Positions 6,108 to 13,511 of a DNA stretch of 27,013 bases are shown piece after piece. Position 1 is the stretch's first letter. Each line of letters starts with the position of its first letter. The position numbers and the translations under genes are program-made. Source of the stretch: JAJZRV01 sp027442615 (GTDB lineage Bacteria > Pseudomonadota > Gammaproteobacteria > Burkholderiales > Ferrovaceae); assembly GCA_027442615.1 (NCBI GenBank), contig DAIBBI010000056.1, forward strand, positions 1 through 27,013, written 5' to 3'. The notes below the pieces were generated by a model. It had not been told where the DNA came from. It saw nothing but the letters and a program-made list of their open reading frames with translations, and searched no databases.

Positions 6108-7640
6108 ATGATAAAAATCCTGTCTGCGCGCAACACCAGAAAATTTCTGACAGCCCTCTGCTTGCTGGGAGGCGGCACCTTGCTTTCATCCTGCGGGGGC
6201 GGGGGTGCGGCCCTGATGCTCTCCGGCGTGGGCTCGGGTGGCACCGGGTTGGTGCAGGGCCTGGTTCTGGGTTTTGGCAGTGTGTTCATTGACGGCAAGG
6301 AATACGCCACGACCACAGCCACCATCGAACAGGACGACAGCCAGGGCATTCCGCAAAATGCCTTGCTCAAACTGGGCCAGCGCGTGCAGGCCAGCATTGA
6401 CAGCACGGGCACTTCAATCATCACGGCCACCATCATCCCCAGCCTGTCCGGTCCAGTTACCCTGGCCGCCACGCAGGACGCGACGGGCGACTGGTGGGCA
6501 GAGGTCTGCGGCCAGTGGATTCGCATCGTATCCAACGCCACGCATACGCCGCTGGGTGTCACGACCGTGCTTGCCGGCGCCAACAATGCCGGTTCGACCC
6601 TGACGCCGCAGCTTGCCCTGGGTAACGAAGTGGAAGTCCATGGCGCCTGGTCCTGGGATGTCGCCCACAATGCCTATGTGCTGGTAGCCTCGCGCGTAGA
6701 AGTGCTGTCCGCCACGCCATTGTCCAGCAACATCCTGATGGGGGGCGTGGTGGGTGCCATGCCCGCGTCCAATCAGGTCATGCTCAATGCTGCCGCCGGT
6801 GGCACCGTGCTGCAGGGCACCCTGCCGACGGGCATCAAGGTCGGGCAGAGCGTCTCCGCCTGGATCAATCGGGCCACCTGGAATACCTGGGGAGGCGGCT
6901 ACGCGCCGCTTCAGGCCGCCACCATCAGTTCCGCCAGCCTTGCGGCCACAGCTGGTACCACCAGCCAGAAGGCGCAGTTGAGCGGACTCATCAGCAACTA
7001 CAGTGCGTCCACCAATACGGCCACGGTGCAGGGCACGGTGGTTACCCTGCCGGCGGGTACCCGGGTGGGCGATGGCGACTACGTCAAGCTTTCCGGGCAA
7101 ATCAGCGCCGGGACGCTGTCGCAGACCACGGTGGATGAAGAGAACGCCGTGGCCTCAGTGGTCACGCCGCAAACCATTCAGGTGCTGGGCACCACCAACG
7201 GCGTCAACTGGAGTGCCGGGGGCGTGATCTCCTTCATCCTGCAGGGCACCTCGGTGACGGCGCAGCCCGGCACCTATCCATCCTGCACCGGCTTGGGCTC
7301 GCTCAACACGGTGTCCGTCACCGTGACGGGGTCGGTGCCGGCTCCGGGCCAGCCCGTGGCAGCAAACCTCGTCACCTGTACTGCCGTGACGGCGCCTCCC
7401 AGTGGGTCGGTTTCGGATTTCCACGGCACCATCCTGTCCGCAGGCGGCAATACCCTGACGCTGCGCAACGAGGACAAGGTGCTTACGGTCAACTGGTCGT
7501 CCACCACTTATGTGGACCCTGCCCTGGGCGGTGTCGGATCCGCCTGGGTGGGGCAGAGTGTGGAGGTGATGGGGACGCTCAGCGACAGCACCATGACGGC
7601 TACGGTGATCCGCCTGAATACGGGCGGCACCAACGACTAA
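6108..7640 (+). CDS. DUF5666 domain lipoprotein
   Basis: A 510-residue exported lipoprotein. The signal peptide ends in a lipobox LSSC with Cys29 the lipidated residue, followed by GGGG. Gly rather than Asp at +2 predicts outer-membrane sorting. The mature part consists of several repeats of roughly 80-100 residues of beta-rich sequence typical of DUF5666: GSVFIDGKEYATTTATI near residue 60, then lines such as GNEVEVHGAWSWD, GQSVSAWINRATW, GDYVKLSGQIS and GQSVEVMGTLSDS. These look like small OB-like beta barrels, by inference. The ATG at 6108 is chosen because it begins the signal peptide and has AAAGG about ten bases upstream; the frame is open further 5' but overlaps the DUF6502 gene. A perfect palindrome TTCATATGAA (6086-6095) lies in the gap. 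Function unknown; context suggests control by DUF6502. Confidence 0.8.
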   Translation: MIKILSARNTRKFLTALCLLGGGTLLSSCGGGGAALMLSGVGSGGTGLVQGLVLGFGSVFIDGKEYATTTATIEQDDSQGIPQNALLKLGQRVQASIDSTGTSIITATIIPSLSGPVTLAATQDATGDWWAEVCGQWIRIVSNATHTPLGVTTVLAGANNAGSTLTPQLALGNEVEVHGAWSWDVAHNAYVLVASRVEVLSATPLSSNILMGGVVGAMPASNQVMLNAAAGGTVLQGTLPTGIKVGQSVSAWINRATWNTWGGGYAPLQAATISSASLAATAGTTSQKAQLSGLISNYSASTNTATVQGTVVTLPAGTRVGDGDYVKLSGQISAGTLSQTTVDEENAVASVVTPQTIQVLGTTNGVNWSAGGVISFILQGTSVTAQPGTYPSCTGLGSLNTVSVTVTGSVPAPGQPVAANLVTCTAVTAPPSGSVSDFHGTILSAGGNTLTLRNEDKVLTVNWSSTTYVDPALGGVGSAWVGQSVEVMGTLSDSTMTATVIRLNTGGTND

Positions 7641-7666
7641 CGCCCAACCCCCTGGGTGTTTTTCTT

Positions 7667-7693
7667 GTCCCCTCTGTGAGAGGGGACTTTTTT
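7667..7693 (+). terminator. Strong intrinsic terminator of the DUF6502-DUF5666 operon
   Basis: A perfect nine-pair stem (7667-7675 with 7679-7687), loop GTG, is followed by six Ts (7688-7693). It lies 26 bases after the DUF5666 stop and separates that operon from the convergent DUF1624 gene. Confidence 0.9.
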
Positions 7694-7708
7694 ATTGGGG
7701 AAGCGGGC

Positions 7709-8416
7709 TCAGCGGGTCAGGTACAGCAGCCCGAACAGCAGGGGCTGGTGCACCATGTAAACCAGGAGGCTGTGCCGCCCCAGAAACTGCCCGGCGCGTT
7801 GCAGTGCCGGCGTGTGCGCCGGGGACGCTGCGGTGCGGCTGGCCGCGGGGCCTGCGAGCCGGGGAAACCGCTGTTCGGCCCAGACCCCAAGCCACAGCAG
7901 GCCCAGCCACGGGATGAGCGGGGCGTAATCCTCGGTTTGCGGTTTTTGCGCGGCAAGCCCCACCCAGTTGAACCAGCGCGGGTTCATGGCGTCCCACCCC
8001 ATCGTCCAGCCCAGCACGAAAATGGCAAGCCCCGCGCTGCCCAGAAACGTGGTGTGGCGCAGCAGGGGACGGGTCAGGAGGGTGGCCACCACAAAGAAAT
8101 GCAGCACCCCGAAATAGATCCAGCGCGGGCCAAACAGAACGGCCGTGGCGGCGCTCACCAGGAGCGCGCAGCCCGAGAGTTGCAGCAGCCGGGTGAGCGC
8201 GCCGCGCTGTGAACCCGTGCGGGACAGGCCAAGGCTTACCCCTGCCAGAAAGACGAAGCTGCCCACGATGAAACTGCGCCAGAGGATCCAGCGGGGATCC
8301 TCCAGCATCCTGAATTGGGCATAACCAAAGTAGGTGAGGTCATAGCAGCCGTGATACGCCACCATCATCAGGACGGCAGCCCCGCGCAGCAGGTCAATGC
8401 GAGGATGGCGGTGCAA
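7709..8416 (-). CDS. DUF1624 / heparan-glucosaminide acetyltransferase-like membrane protein
   Basis: A 235-residue integral membrane protein. The N-terminus RIDLLRGAAVLMMVAYHGCYDL carries the RIDxLRG signature and the conserved histidine of the DUF1624 group, which is related to the YeiB and HGSNAT transmembrane acyltransferases. About six or seven hydrophobic segments follow (for example SFVFLAGVSLGLS and IYFGVLHFFVVATLL), and it ends with a last helix LLVYMVHQPLLFGLLYL. By family it may move an acetyl or other acyl group across the inner membrane to a sugar; the substrate is unknown. The start is TTG 8416, inside the last codons of gspC (24-base overlap), so translation is probably coupled to gspC. 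No earlier start fits the family N-terminus. It ends 16 bp from the convergent terminator at 7667-7693. Confidence 0.75.
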   Translation of the reverse strand: MHRHPRIDLLRGAAVLMMVAYHGCYDLTYFGYAQFRMLEDPRWILWRSFIVGSFVFLAGVSLGLSRTGSQRGALTRLLQLSGCALLVSAATAVLFGPRWIYFGVLHFFVVATLLTRPLLRHTTFLGSAGLAIFVLGWTMGWDAMNPRWFNWVGLAAQKPQTEDYAPLIPWLGLLWLGVWAEQRFPRLAGPAASRTAASPAHTPALQRAGQFLGRHSLLVYMVHQPLLFGLLYLTR

Positions 8417-8840
8417 TTTTTGCGGTGGGACGAGGGGCGAGCGTCAGGGTTTCGCGCACCCCGTTGCGCTCCAGGATGACGGATTGGGCATTTACTTCGG
8501 TCAATCGAATGCCCGGCGCGATTTCGCTGCCGATCTTGTGCGCGCGTGCGGGCCCGCCGTTGACCGAGAGTACGGCCACACTGTCCTCGGGCGGAGCCAC
8601 GATGACGCCCCGCAACAGCACCGGGCCGCTACCGGCCCCGGCTCCGGTAAAAAGGCCGCGCCAGGCTGCGCTGTCAGGCTCAGTGCTGCTGGAAAGCGGG
8701 GCCACGGGCGCGGGTAATGGCGTGGGGGCAAAAAGGCGCATGGACCACAGTCCGGTCAGGCTGGCCAGCAGCAAGAGAGCCCCCCAGCGGGCCGCTTGGG
8801 GCAACAGGAGCGTGGATTGGTGAAAGCGCAAGGTGGCCAT
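8394..8840 (-). CDS. gspC: T2SS inner-membrane clamp protein GspC (short form)
   Basis: A 148-residue bitopic protein. A short cytoplasmic end is followed by one transmembrane helix at about residues 17-36, a Pro/Ala/Ser linker, then a homology region from about 60 to 135 (WRGLFTGA, GVIVAPPEDSVAVLSVNGGPARAHKIGSEI, GIRLTEVNAQSVILERNGVRETLTL). This is the PulC/GspC HR domain that links the inner-membrane platform to the secretin N0 domain. The usual C-terminal PDZ or coiled-coil domain is absent, so it is about half the length of a classical GspC. The start ATG 8840 gives the expected topology. It is transcribed away from gspG, separated by 84 bp containing nested inverted repeats, and overlaps the downstream DUF1624 gene. 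GspC identity rests on the HR region plus context. Confidence 0.82.
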   Translation of the reverse strand: MATLRFHQSTLLLPQAARWGALLLLASLTGLWSMRLFAPTPLPAPVAPLSSSTEPDSAAWRGLFTGAGAGSGPVLLRGVIVAPPEDSVAVLSVNGGPARAHKIGSEIAPGIRLTEVNAQSVILERNGVRETLTLAPRPTAKIAPPSSH

Positions 8841-8862
8841 GATGCCGCTACGATACTGAATT

Positions 8863-8909
8863 TTTTCCGGAACCTCCAGCGTCAGGTGGAAAATGAAACA
8901 TAGTTCCGG
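8863..8909. promoter_or_regulatory. Nested inverted repeats between gspC and gspG
   Basis: The 84-bp divergent gap holds CCGGAAC (8867-8873) facing GTTCCGG (8903-8909), and inside it TTTTCC (8863-8868) facing GGAAAA (8888-8893). TTCCGGAA (8865-8872) is itself a palindrome. Such an arrangement would suit a shared operator for both gene directions. A weak -10-like CATAGT (8899-8904) precedes gspG without a clear -35. Confidence 0.4.
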
Positions 8910-8924
8910 TAGCATCTGGCCATC

Positions 8925-9368
8925 ATGAATGCTTTCAAACCCCGTTCCAGCCAGGCCCCGCAACAGGGGTTTACCCTGATTGAAATCATGGTGGTGATGG
9001 TCATCATCGGCATTCTGGCCGCGTTGGTGATTCCACGCGTCATGAACCGGCCCGATGAGGCCCGCCGCATTGCGGCACGGCAGGATGTGGCCACCATTGT
9101 GCAGGCCCTGAAGCTCTACCGCCTGGACAACGGACGCTACCCCACCACGGAACAGGGTTTGGCGGCCCTCATCACCCAACCCGTTTCCGAGCCCGCCCCC
9201 ACCAACTGGAAGGCATGCCTCGACACCCTGCCCAAGGATCCCTGGGGCAAGCCCTATCAATACGCTAATCCCGGCCAGCACGGCGAAATCGACGTCTGGA
9301 GCATGGGTGCCGACGGACAACCCGGCGGCGAAGGCAATGACGCGGACATCGGCAACTGGAGTCCCTGA
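8925..9368 (+). CDS. gspG: T2SS major pseudopilin GspG
   Basis: A 147-residue prepilin. The prepilin peptidase site is QQG|FTLIE, with Glu at +5 and a long hydrophobic helix (MVVMVIIGILAALVIP). It is followed by the GspG globular domain with the conserved LDNGRYPTTEQGLAAL stretch and a C-terminal acidic loop (GADGQPGGEGNDADIGNW) that in known GspG proteins binds calcium. It is the main subunit of the periplasmic pseudopilus that pushes substrates through the secretin. The leader before the cleavage site is 15 residues and polar, as expected. First gene of the eleven-gene plus-strand operon; its end overlaps gspH by 32 bases. The peptidase that would process it is not in the window. Confidence 0.97.
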   Translation: MNAFKPRSSQAPQQGFTLIEIMVVMVIIGILAALVIPRVMNRPDEARRIAARQDVATIVQALKLYRLDNGRYPTTEQGLAALITQPVSEPAPTNWKACLDTLPKDPWGKPYQYANPGQHGEIDVWSMGADGQPGGEGNDADIGNWSP

Positions 9369-9831
9369 CGCCGGCTTCACCCTGATCGAATTGATGGTGG
9401 TGCTGTTGATTGTGGGCATTGCCCTGAGCGTGGTGACGCTGTCGTTTCGGCCCCCCTCGCAGCAATCGCTGGGGAGGGAGGCCGAGCGCCTTGCTGCGGT
9501 GCTCAATCTTGCCAGGGACGAGGCCCGCCTTACGGGACAACCCGTGCTGTTGAAACTGGACCGGCAGGGCTGGCGTTTTTTTGAAGCAGGTTCGGAGGGC
9601 TGGGTGGCGGTCCCCGACGACCAGTTGCCCGCCGGGCAATTCAACCCCCCGCTCGATCGCGCGGTCTTTGGGTTCGGCGCAGAGGCAAACCCCTCCGAAA
9701 TGATCCAGTACTGGATTGGCGTTGAGGAGATCGACGACTTCAAGGGACTGCGCCTGCAGCGCGGTTCGGAAGAGGTGCTGCTGGTCACCGACGGCCTCGG
9801 CCACTACGGCGTTGCACGGGCCAAACCATGA
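9337..9831 (+). CDS. gspH: T2SS minor pseudopilin GspH
   Basis: A 164-residue minor pseudopilin with the processing site DAG|FTLIE and hydrophobic helix MVVLLIVGIALSVVTLSF. The globular domain carries the GspH pattern of a long helix (REAERLAAVLNLARDEARLTGQPV) followed by beta strands (GWRFFEAGSEGWVAV). It belongs to the pseudopilus; minor pseudopilins H-I-J-K form or join the tip. The ATG at 9337 is chosen over GTG 9307 because GAAGG lies just upstream and the leader length is then normal. It lies inside the last 32 bases of gspG in another frame, and its own stop overlaps the gspI start (ATGA), so translation is coupled through the series. Confidence 0.92.
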   Translation: MTRTSATGVPDAGFTLIELMVVLLIVGIALSVVTLSFRPPSQQSLGREAERLAAVLNLARDEARLTGQPVLLKLDRQGWRFFEAGSEGWVAVPDDQLPAGQFNPPLDRAVFGFGAEANPSEMIQYWIGVEEIDDFKGLRLQRGSEEVLLVTDGLGHYGVARAKP

Positions 9832-10208
9832 AAACGCCATTCCGCGGTTTTACCCTGATCGAAGTGCTGGTGGCCCTGTTCATTACGGGGCTGGCACTGG
9901 CAGCTGGCATGCGCGCCCTGGGAGTGGTCACCCGGGCCAGTGAAGACCTGGCGCCGCGTCTTGCCGCCCAATGGAGTGCCGACAATGCCCTGGCGGAGTT
10001 GCGCTTGCGCAGGTTTTGGCCGGATATCGGCGAGCATCGCTTCGATTGTCCCCAGGGGCCCTACGCCTTGCGTTGCGTCGAGCGGGTGGCCGAAACACCC
10101 AACCCGGTTTTCCGGCGGGTGGAAGTGAGCGTGATGGGCGAGGAAGACGATCAGGTGTTGGCCTCGGCGGTGACGCTGGTGGTGAACGGGCCCGCCTATG
10201 TCCTCTAA
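9828..10208 (+). CDS. gspI: T2SS minor pseudopilin GspI
   Basis: A 126-residue pseudopilin with a very short leader (MKTPFRG) and processing site G|FTLIE at residues 7-12, then helix VLVALFITGLALAAGMRAL. The length and the C-terminal pattern (FRRVEVSVMGEED, VLASAVTLVV) fit GspI, the smallest minor pseudopilin, which nucleates the tip complex with GspJ and GspK. Its ATG overlaps the gspH stop by four bases, and its stop lies inside the first codons of gspJ. The ribosome site is poor, in line with coupled translation. Confidence 0.92.
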   Translation: MKTPFRGFTLIEVLVALFITGLALAAGMRALGVVTRASEDLAPRLAAQWSADNALAELRLRRFWPDIGEHRFDCPQGPYALRCVERVAETPNPVFRRVEVSVMGEEDDQVLASAVTLVVNGPAYVL

Positions 10209-10842
10209 ATCGCGCGGTTTCACCCTGATCGAGGTGATGGTGGCATTGCTGTTGATGGCCGTGATGTCGGTGCTGTCCTGGCGCGCGCTGGATGCCATGG
10301 TGCGCACGCGCGAGGCCCTGCAGGTGCGCGGCGAGCAATTCGACGGGGTCCGCACCCTGTTTTCCCAGTGGGAGAGCGATTGCCGCGACCTCGGTTCGCC
10401 CGATCGCTGGGTGGCGGGCTTGCCGCTGCACTTCGACACCAACCGGGTGGACCTGATTCGCAGTCGTATCGACGGCACAGGGGTGCACCACCTGGTGCTT
10501 GTCACCTACCGTGCCCGCGGGACCGCGATTGAACGACTGGAATCCCCGCCCATCGCGGGCCGCGCCGAATTGCTGCAAAGCTGGCAAACCCTGGAGGAGA
10601 ACGGGGATCTCGATACCCTGTATGCAGTCTCGCCCGTGGTGCTGATGAATCGCAGCGAGGGGCTGGCGGGGCGCGGCTTCATGGAGGCGGGGGACTGGAC
10701 TGGCAACAGCGCGCAAATGGCAGCGCAGTGGATAAAGCCCAAGGCCTTCGGCAACGCCTTGCTGATGGGTGTTGAACTGACCGTGGGCCTGCCCGATGCT
10801 GCGGCGCCGCTGCGCAAAATCTGCCTTACGGGGCAGGACTGA
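10198..10842 (+). CDS. gspJ: T2SS minor pseudopilin GspJ
   Basis: A 214-residue pseudopilin. The leader is MSSKSRG, the cleavage site G|FTLIE, and the helix VMVALLLMAVMSVLSWRALDAM, after which the helix continues into the globular domain (VRTREALQVRGEQFDGVRTLFSQWESDCRDL). The WRALDAM and FSQWESD elements are typical of GspJ. Its length is as usual for the family. It pairs with GspI and GspK at the pseudopilus tip. It overlaps gspI by 11 bases and shares one base of its TGA stop with the gspK start (TGATG). Confidence 0.93.
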   Translation: MSSKSRGFTLIEVMVALLLMAVMSVLSWRALDAMVRTREALQVRGEQFDGVRTLFSQWESDCRDLGSPDRWVAGLPLHFDTNRVDLIRSRIDGTGVHHLVLVTYRARGTAIERLESPPIAGRAELLQSWQTLEENGDLDTLYAVSPVVLMNRSEGLAGRGFMEAGDWTGNSAQMAAQWIKPKAFGNALLMGVELTVGLPDAAAPLRKICLTGQD

Positions 10843-11852
10843 TGAAAATGGACAAACAGCGCGGAGCGGCCCTGCTGGCGGCGATGCTGGTGGTGACCCT
10901 GGCCACGACCCTGGTGAGCGGCTTGCTCTGGCGTGAACATTTGCGGGTGCGCACCCTGGAAAACCAGCGGTTGCGAGATGAGGCCCAGTGGATTGGCACA
11001 GGGGCCCTGGACTGGGCTCGCCTCGTGTTGCGCGAAGACCTGTATCAAACCCATGCGGTGGACCATCTGGGGGAGGTGTGGGCCATCCCCATTGCGGAGA
11101 CCCCCCTGTCCGATTTCCTGAAAAGCCGGGGCATGGGGGCCCTTTCGGGCGATGGGGATTCCGAAATCTGGCTTTCGGGCAGCATTGTGGACGCCACTTC
11201 GCGCTTTAACCTTACCTCGCTTGTGGACGTGAGCAATCCCCTGGGAGACCGGGGCTGGGTTGGCGCCACGGGGATCAATGCCGAGGCCGTCGCGATTTTT
11301 GCGAGGTTGCTGCAAAATCTTGGGCTGGATCCGGCCGGGGCTCCGCTGGTGGCGAAGAGCCTGCTGCAAAGCCGCGTGCCACAGACGGCCGTAGGGGACG
11401 CGCCGCTGCCCTGGCGTGGCGCGCAGGATCTGCTGGACCTGATTCCCGACGCCACGCCGGAGGCCCTGGCGCAACTGGCGCAGTACACGGTGGTGCTGCC
11501 GCGCCCCACGGCGGTCAATGCCAATACGGCTCCGGCCGTGGTCCTGGCAGCCGTGTTGGGGGTGGCGCAGGGCACCGCCGAGCAGGTGATTGCGGATCGC
11601 AATCAGGCGTTCTACGCGGATTACACCAGCCTGATGAGCCGCGTGCGGACCCGCGCCCCCCAGGGATTGACGATCAGCGGGCGCAACCTGGGGGTGAGTT
11701 CGGAATATTTTTGGGTGGTGGAGCGCCTGCGACATGGTCGGGTGACGGTGACGCAACAGGCGCTGGTGGCGCGGCGTGCGCATCCTGGTAACGCAACGCA
11801 GGTATTATGGCAGAGGCCCGGATTGCCGGACGGCGTCAGCGTAGGAGGATAG
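10842..11852 (+). CDS. gspK: T2SS minor pseudopilin GspK
   Basis: A 336-residue minor pseudopilin, the large one that caps the pseudopilus. The N-terminus QRG|AALLAAMLVVTLATTLVSG has the prepilin helix but no Glu at +5, which is the known GspK peculiarity that fits its place at the tip. The helix-rich insert follows (SRFNLTSLVD, then LFARLLQNLGLDPA-like segments) and a helix-hairpin-helix-type stretch near the middle (NANTAPAVVLAAVLGVAQGTAEQVI). Starts in a TGATG overlap with gspJ. The end carries a strong AGGAGG (11843-11848) used for gspL. Confidence 0.92.
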   Translation: MKMDKQRGAALLAAMLVVTLATTLVSGLLWREHLRVRTLENQRLRDEAQWIGTGALDWARLVLREDLYQTHAVDHLGEVWAIPIAETPLSDFLKSRGMGALSGDGDSEIWLSGSIVDATSRFNLTSLVDVSNPLGDRGWVGATGINAEAVAIFARLLQNLGLDPAGAPLVAKSLLQSRVPQTAVGDAPLPWRGAQDLLDLIPDATPEALAQLAQYTVVLPRPTAVNANTAPAVVLAAVLGVAQGTAEQVIADRNQAFYADYTSLMSRVRTRAPQGLTISGRNLGVSSEYFWVVERLRHGRVTVTQQALVARRAHPGNATQVLWQRPGLPDGVSVGG

Positions 11853-11880
11853 ACAAATTTCAGAGGCGTTAACCTGCTGG

Positions 11881-13008
11881 GTGGCCTTGCCGCTCAGGCC
11901 GCAAACGGGCCCCGATCGCTGGTCGCTGGGTTCCATGCCCTTTGTCCTGACGGCAGGGCGCGGCGTGCCCCGTCTCGTGCGCGAGGGCCTGGCGCCGGTG
12001 TCCGAACTGCCCCCTGCCGCGCAAACCGTTCTGGTGATGGCGGCCCCCGACGTGTTGCTGCTGGAAGCTCCCTGGCCCCATCTGGAAACCCTGTCCAGGG
12101 AGCGGGTGCGCGAAGCCCTGCCCAATCTGCTGGAAGAGTCACTGATTCAATCCGTGGAGCAATGCCATTTTGCCCTGGGTGCGCGCGATGCCACGCGCAA
12201 CGTCATGACGGTGGCCGTGGTGGACTTGGCCTGGATGCGTTTCGTGCATGAGGCGTTTTCCGGGGCGGGTCGATCCGCGCCCAGGATTGTGCCGGCGCAA
12301 CTGCTGCAATCGCAGGCGTCGCTCGAGACCCTGCCCATGCGTCCGGCGTTGAATGATGCGGGGCTGGAGGAGCGCACCGTGCTGAGCTGGCGTGGCGCCG
12401 CCCAGTCGGGTTGGGGTCTGTCCCTGAATGCGCAGGAGGGCCCGCCGGCGTTGCCGCAACTGCCGCCGGGCACCACGGCACATCCTTCCGGGGGGCTGCG
12501 TGCCTGGGCGCTTTCCGGAGAGGCCGAGGGCGCCGTCAACTTGTGCCAGTTTGAGTTTGCTCCCCCCCTGGGCGGCGTGCTGGAACGCTTGTCCCCCTGG
12601 CGTTCGGCGCTGGTACTGCTGGGTCTTGCCCTGCTGCTGCAGTTGGTGGCGCTCAACGCCTATTGGGCAAAACTGGCCTGGCAAAAGCACCAGATTACCC
12701 AGTCCATGCAGGCCCTGGTGCGCGACACGCTGCCCAACGCCCCGCAGGATCTCTCGCCCGCGCTGACATTGAAGCGCGCCCTGGAAAACCAGCGCGCACT
12801 CCAGGGGGGGGCGTTGCCGGGTGATTTTTCGGTGCTGGCCTCACGGCTCTCCACGGTGCTGGCCCGCGAACCGGGCGATACGCTGCAGCAGTTGGATTAT
12901 CGCGATGACAGCCTGTATCTGCGTTTCAAGCCCGGTGCGGCGGTCAAAAGCCCGATGCTGCATGACGAAGGCCGAGGACTGTGGCGCTTGAGCGGGGGCG
13001 CGCGATGA
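11881..13008 (+). CDS. gspL: T2SS inner-membrane platform protein GspL
   Basis: About 375 residues from GTG 11881. The cytoplasmic actin-like domain (LPPAAQTVLVMAAPDVLLLEAPWPHL, VREALPNLLEESLIQ) holds the ATPase GspE to the membrane. One transmembrane helix lies at about residues 240-258 (ALVLLGLALLLQLVALNAYW), then a periplasmic ferredoxin-like domain that contacts GspM. The start is uncertain. GTG 11881 has no ribosome site and would cut off the first beta strand. An in-frame ATT at 11857 lies eight bases after AGGAGG (11843-11848) and would add SEALTCW, restoring the strand. A stop codon at 11842-11844 rules out anything longer. The end overlaps gspM by four bases (ATGA). Confidence 0.88.
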   Translation: MALPLRPQTGPDRWSLGSMPFVLTAGRGVPRLVREGLAPVSELPPAAQTVLVMAAPDVLLLEAPWPHLETLSRERVREALPNLLEESLIQSVEQCHFALGARDATRNVMTVAVVDLAWMRFVHEAFSGAGRSAPRIVPAQLLQSQASLETLPMRPALNDAGLEERTVLSWRGAAQSGWGLSLNAQEGPPALPQLPPGTTAHPSGGLRAWALSGEAEGAVNLCQFEFAPPLGGVLERLSPWRSALVLLGLALLLQLVALNAYWAKLAWQKHQITQSMQALVRDTLPNAPQDLSPALTLKRALENQRALQGGALPGDFSVLASRLSTVLAREPGDTLQQLDYRDDSLYLRFKPGAAVKSPMLHDEGRGLWRLSGGAR

Positions 13009-13508
13009 AACTTTCCGACGTGCAACAGGCCTTACTACCGCTCTGGCGCGAACGCACCCTGCGGGAACGCGCCGTGCTGGCGGTCCTGGCCGCCTTGTTG
13101 CTGGCGCTGATGGGATATGGGTTGCTGTGGCAGCCTGCCGCGGAGAATATCGTTCGATTGCAGCAGGAATTGCCACAGATGCGCTCCGAACTGGCGCGCA
13201 TGCAGGCCATGGCGGCAGAGCTGGCTGCCTCAAAGAGCCGCACCGCGGTTGCCGTGCCCGTGGGCGCCGAGCTGCAGGCCGCGTTACAGCAATCCTTGCA
13301 GGACATGGGGCTGTCCGGTCAAAAGCTGGCCACCCGCCCCGACGGGCGCATCACGCTTGAGTGGCATGACGCGCCATTTAGTAGAATGGCGGACTGGTTG
13401 GACCTGGCCCGGCGGAAATGGCGGGTAAGGCTGGTGGAGGGCCACATGGAACGCACGCTCCATCCGGGCGACGTGAATGCCCATCTGGTGCTGCGGGGCG
13501 GGGACTAG
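13005..13508 (+). CDS. gspM: T2SS inner-membrane platform protein GspM
   Basis: A 167-residue bitopic protein. A short cytoplasmic end (LLPLWRERTLRER) precedes one transmembrane helix at about residues 27-45 (AVLAVLAALLLALMGYGLLW), then a periplasmic coiled segment (IVRLQQELPQMRSELARMQAMAAELAASK) and a ferredoxin-like fold of the GspM family. It stabilises GspL and the platform. The ATG at 13005 overlaps the gspL stop (ATGA) and is preferred to an upstream in-frame start at 12981. The stop lies three bases before the gspN GTG. Confidence 0.9.
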   Translation: MKLSDVQQALLPLWRERTLRERAVLAVLAALLLALMGYGLLWQPAAENIVRLQQELPQMRSELARMQAMAAELAASKSRTAVAVPVGAELQAALQQSLQDMGLSGQKLATRPDGRITLEWHDAPFSRMADWLDLARRKWRVRLVEGHMERTLHPGDVNAHLVLRGGD

Positions 13509-13511
13509 GCA

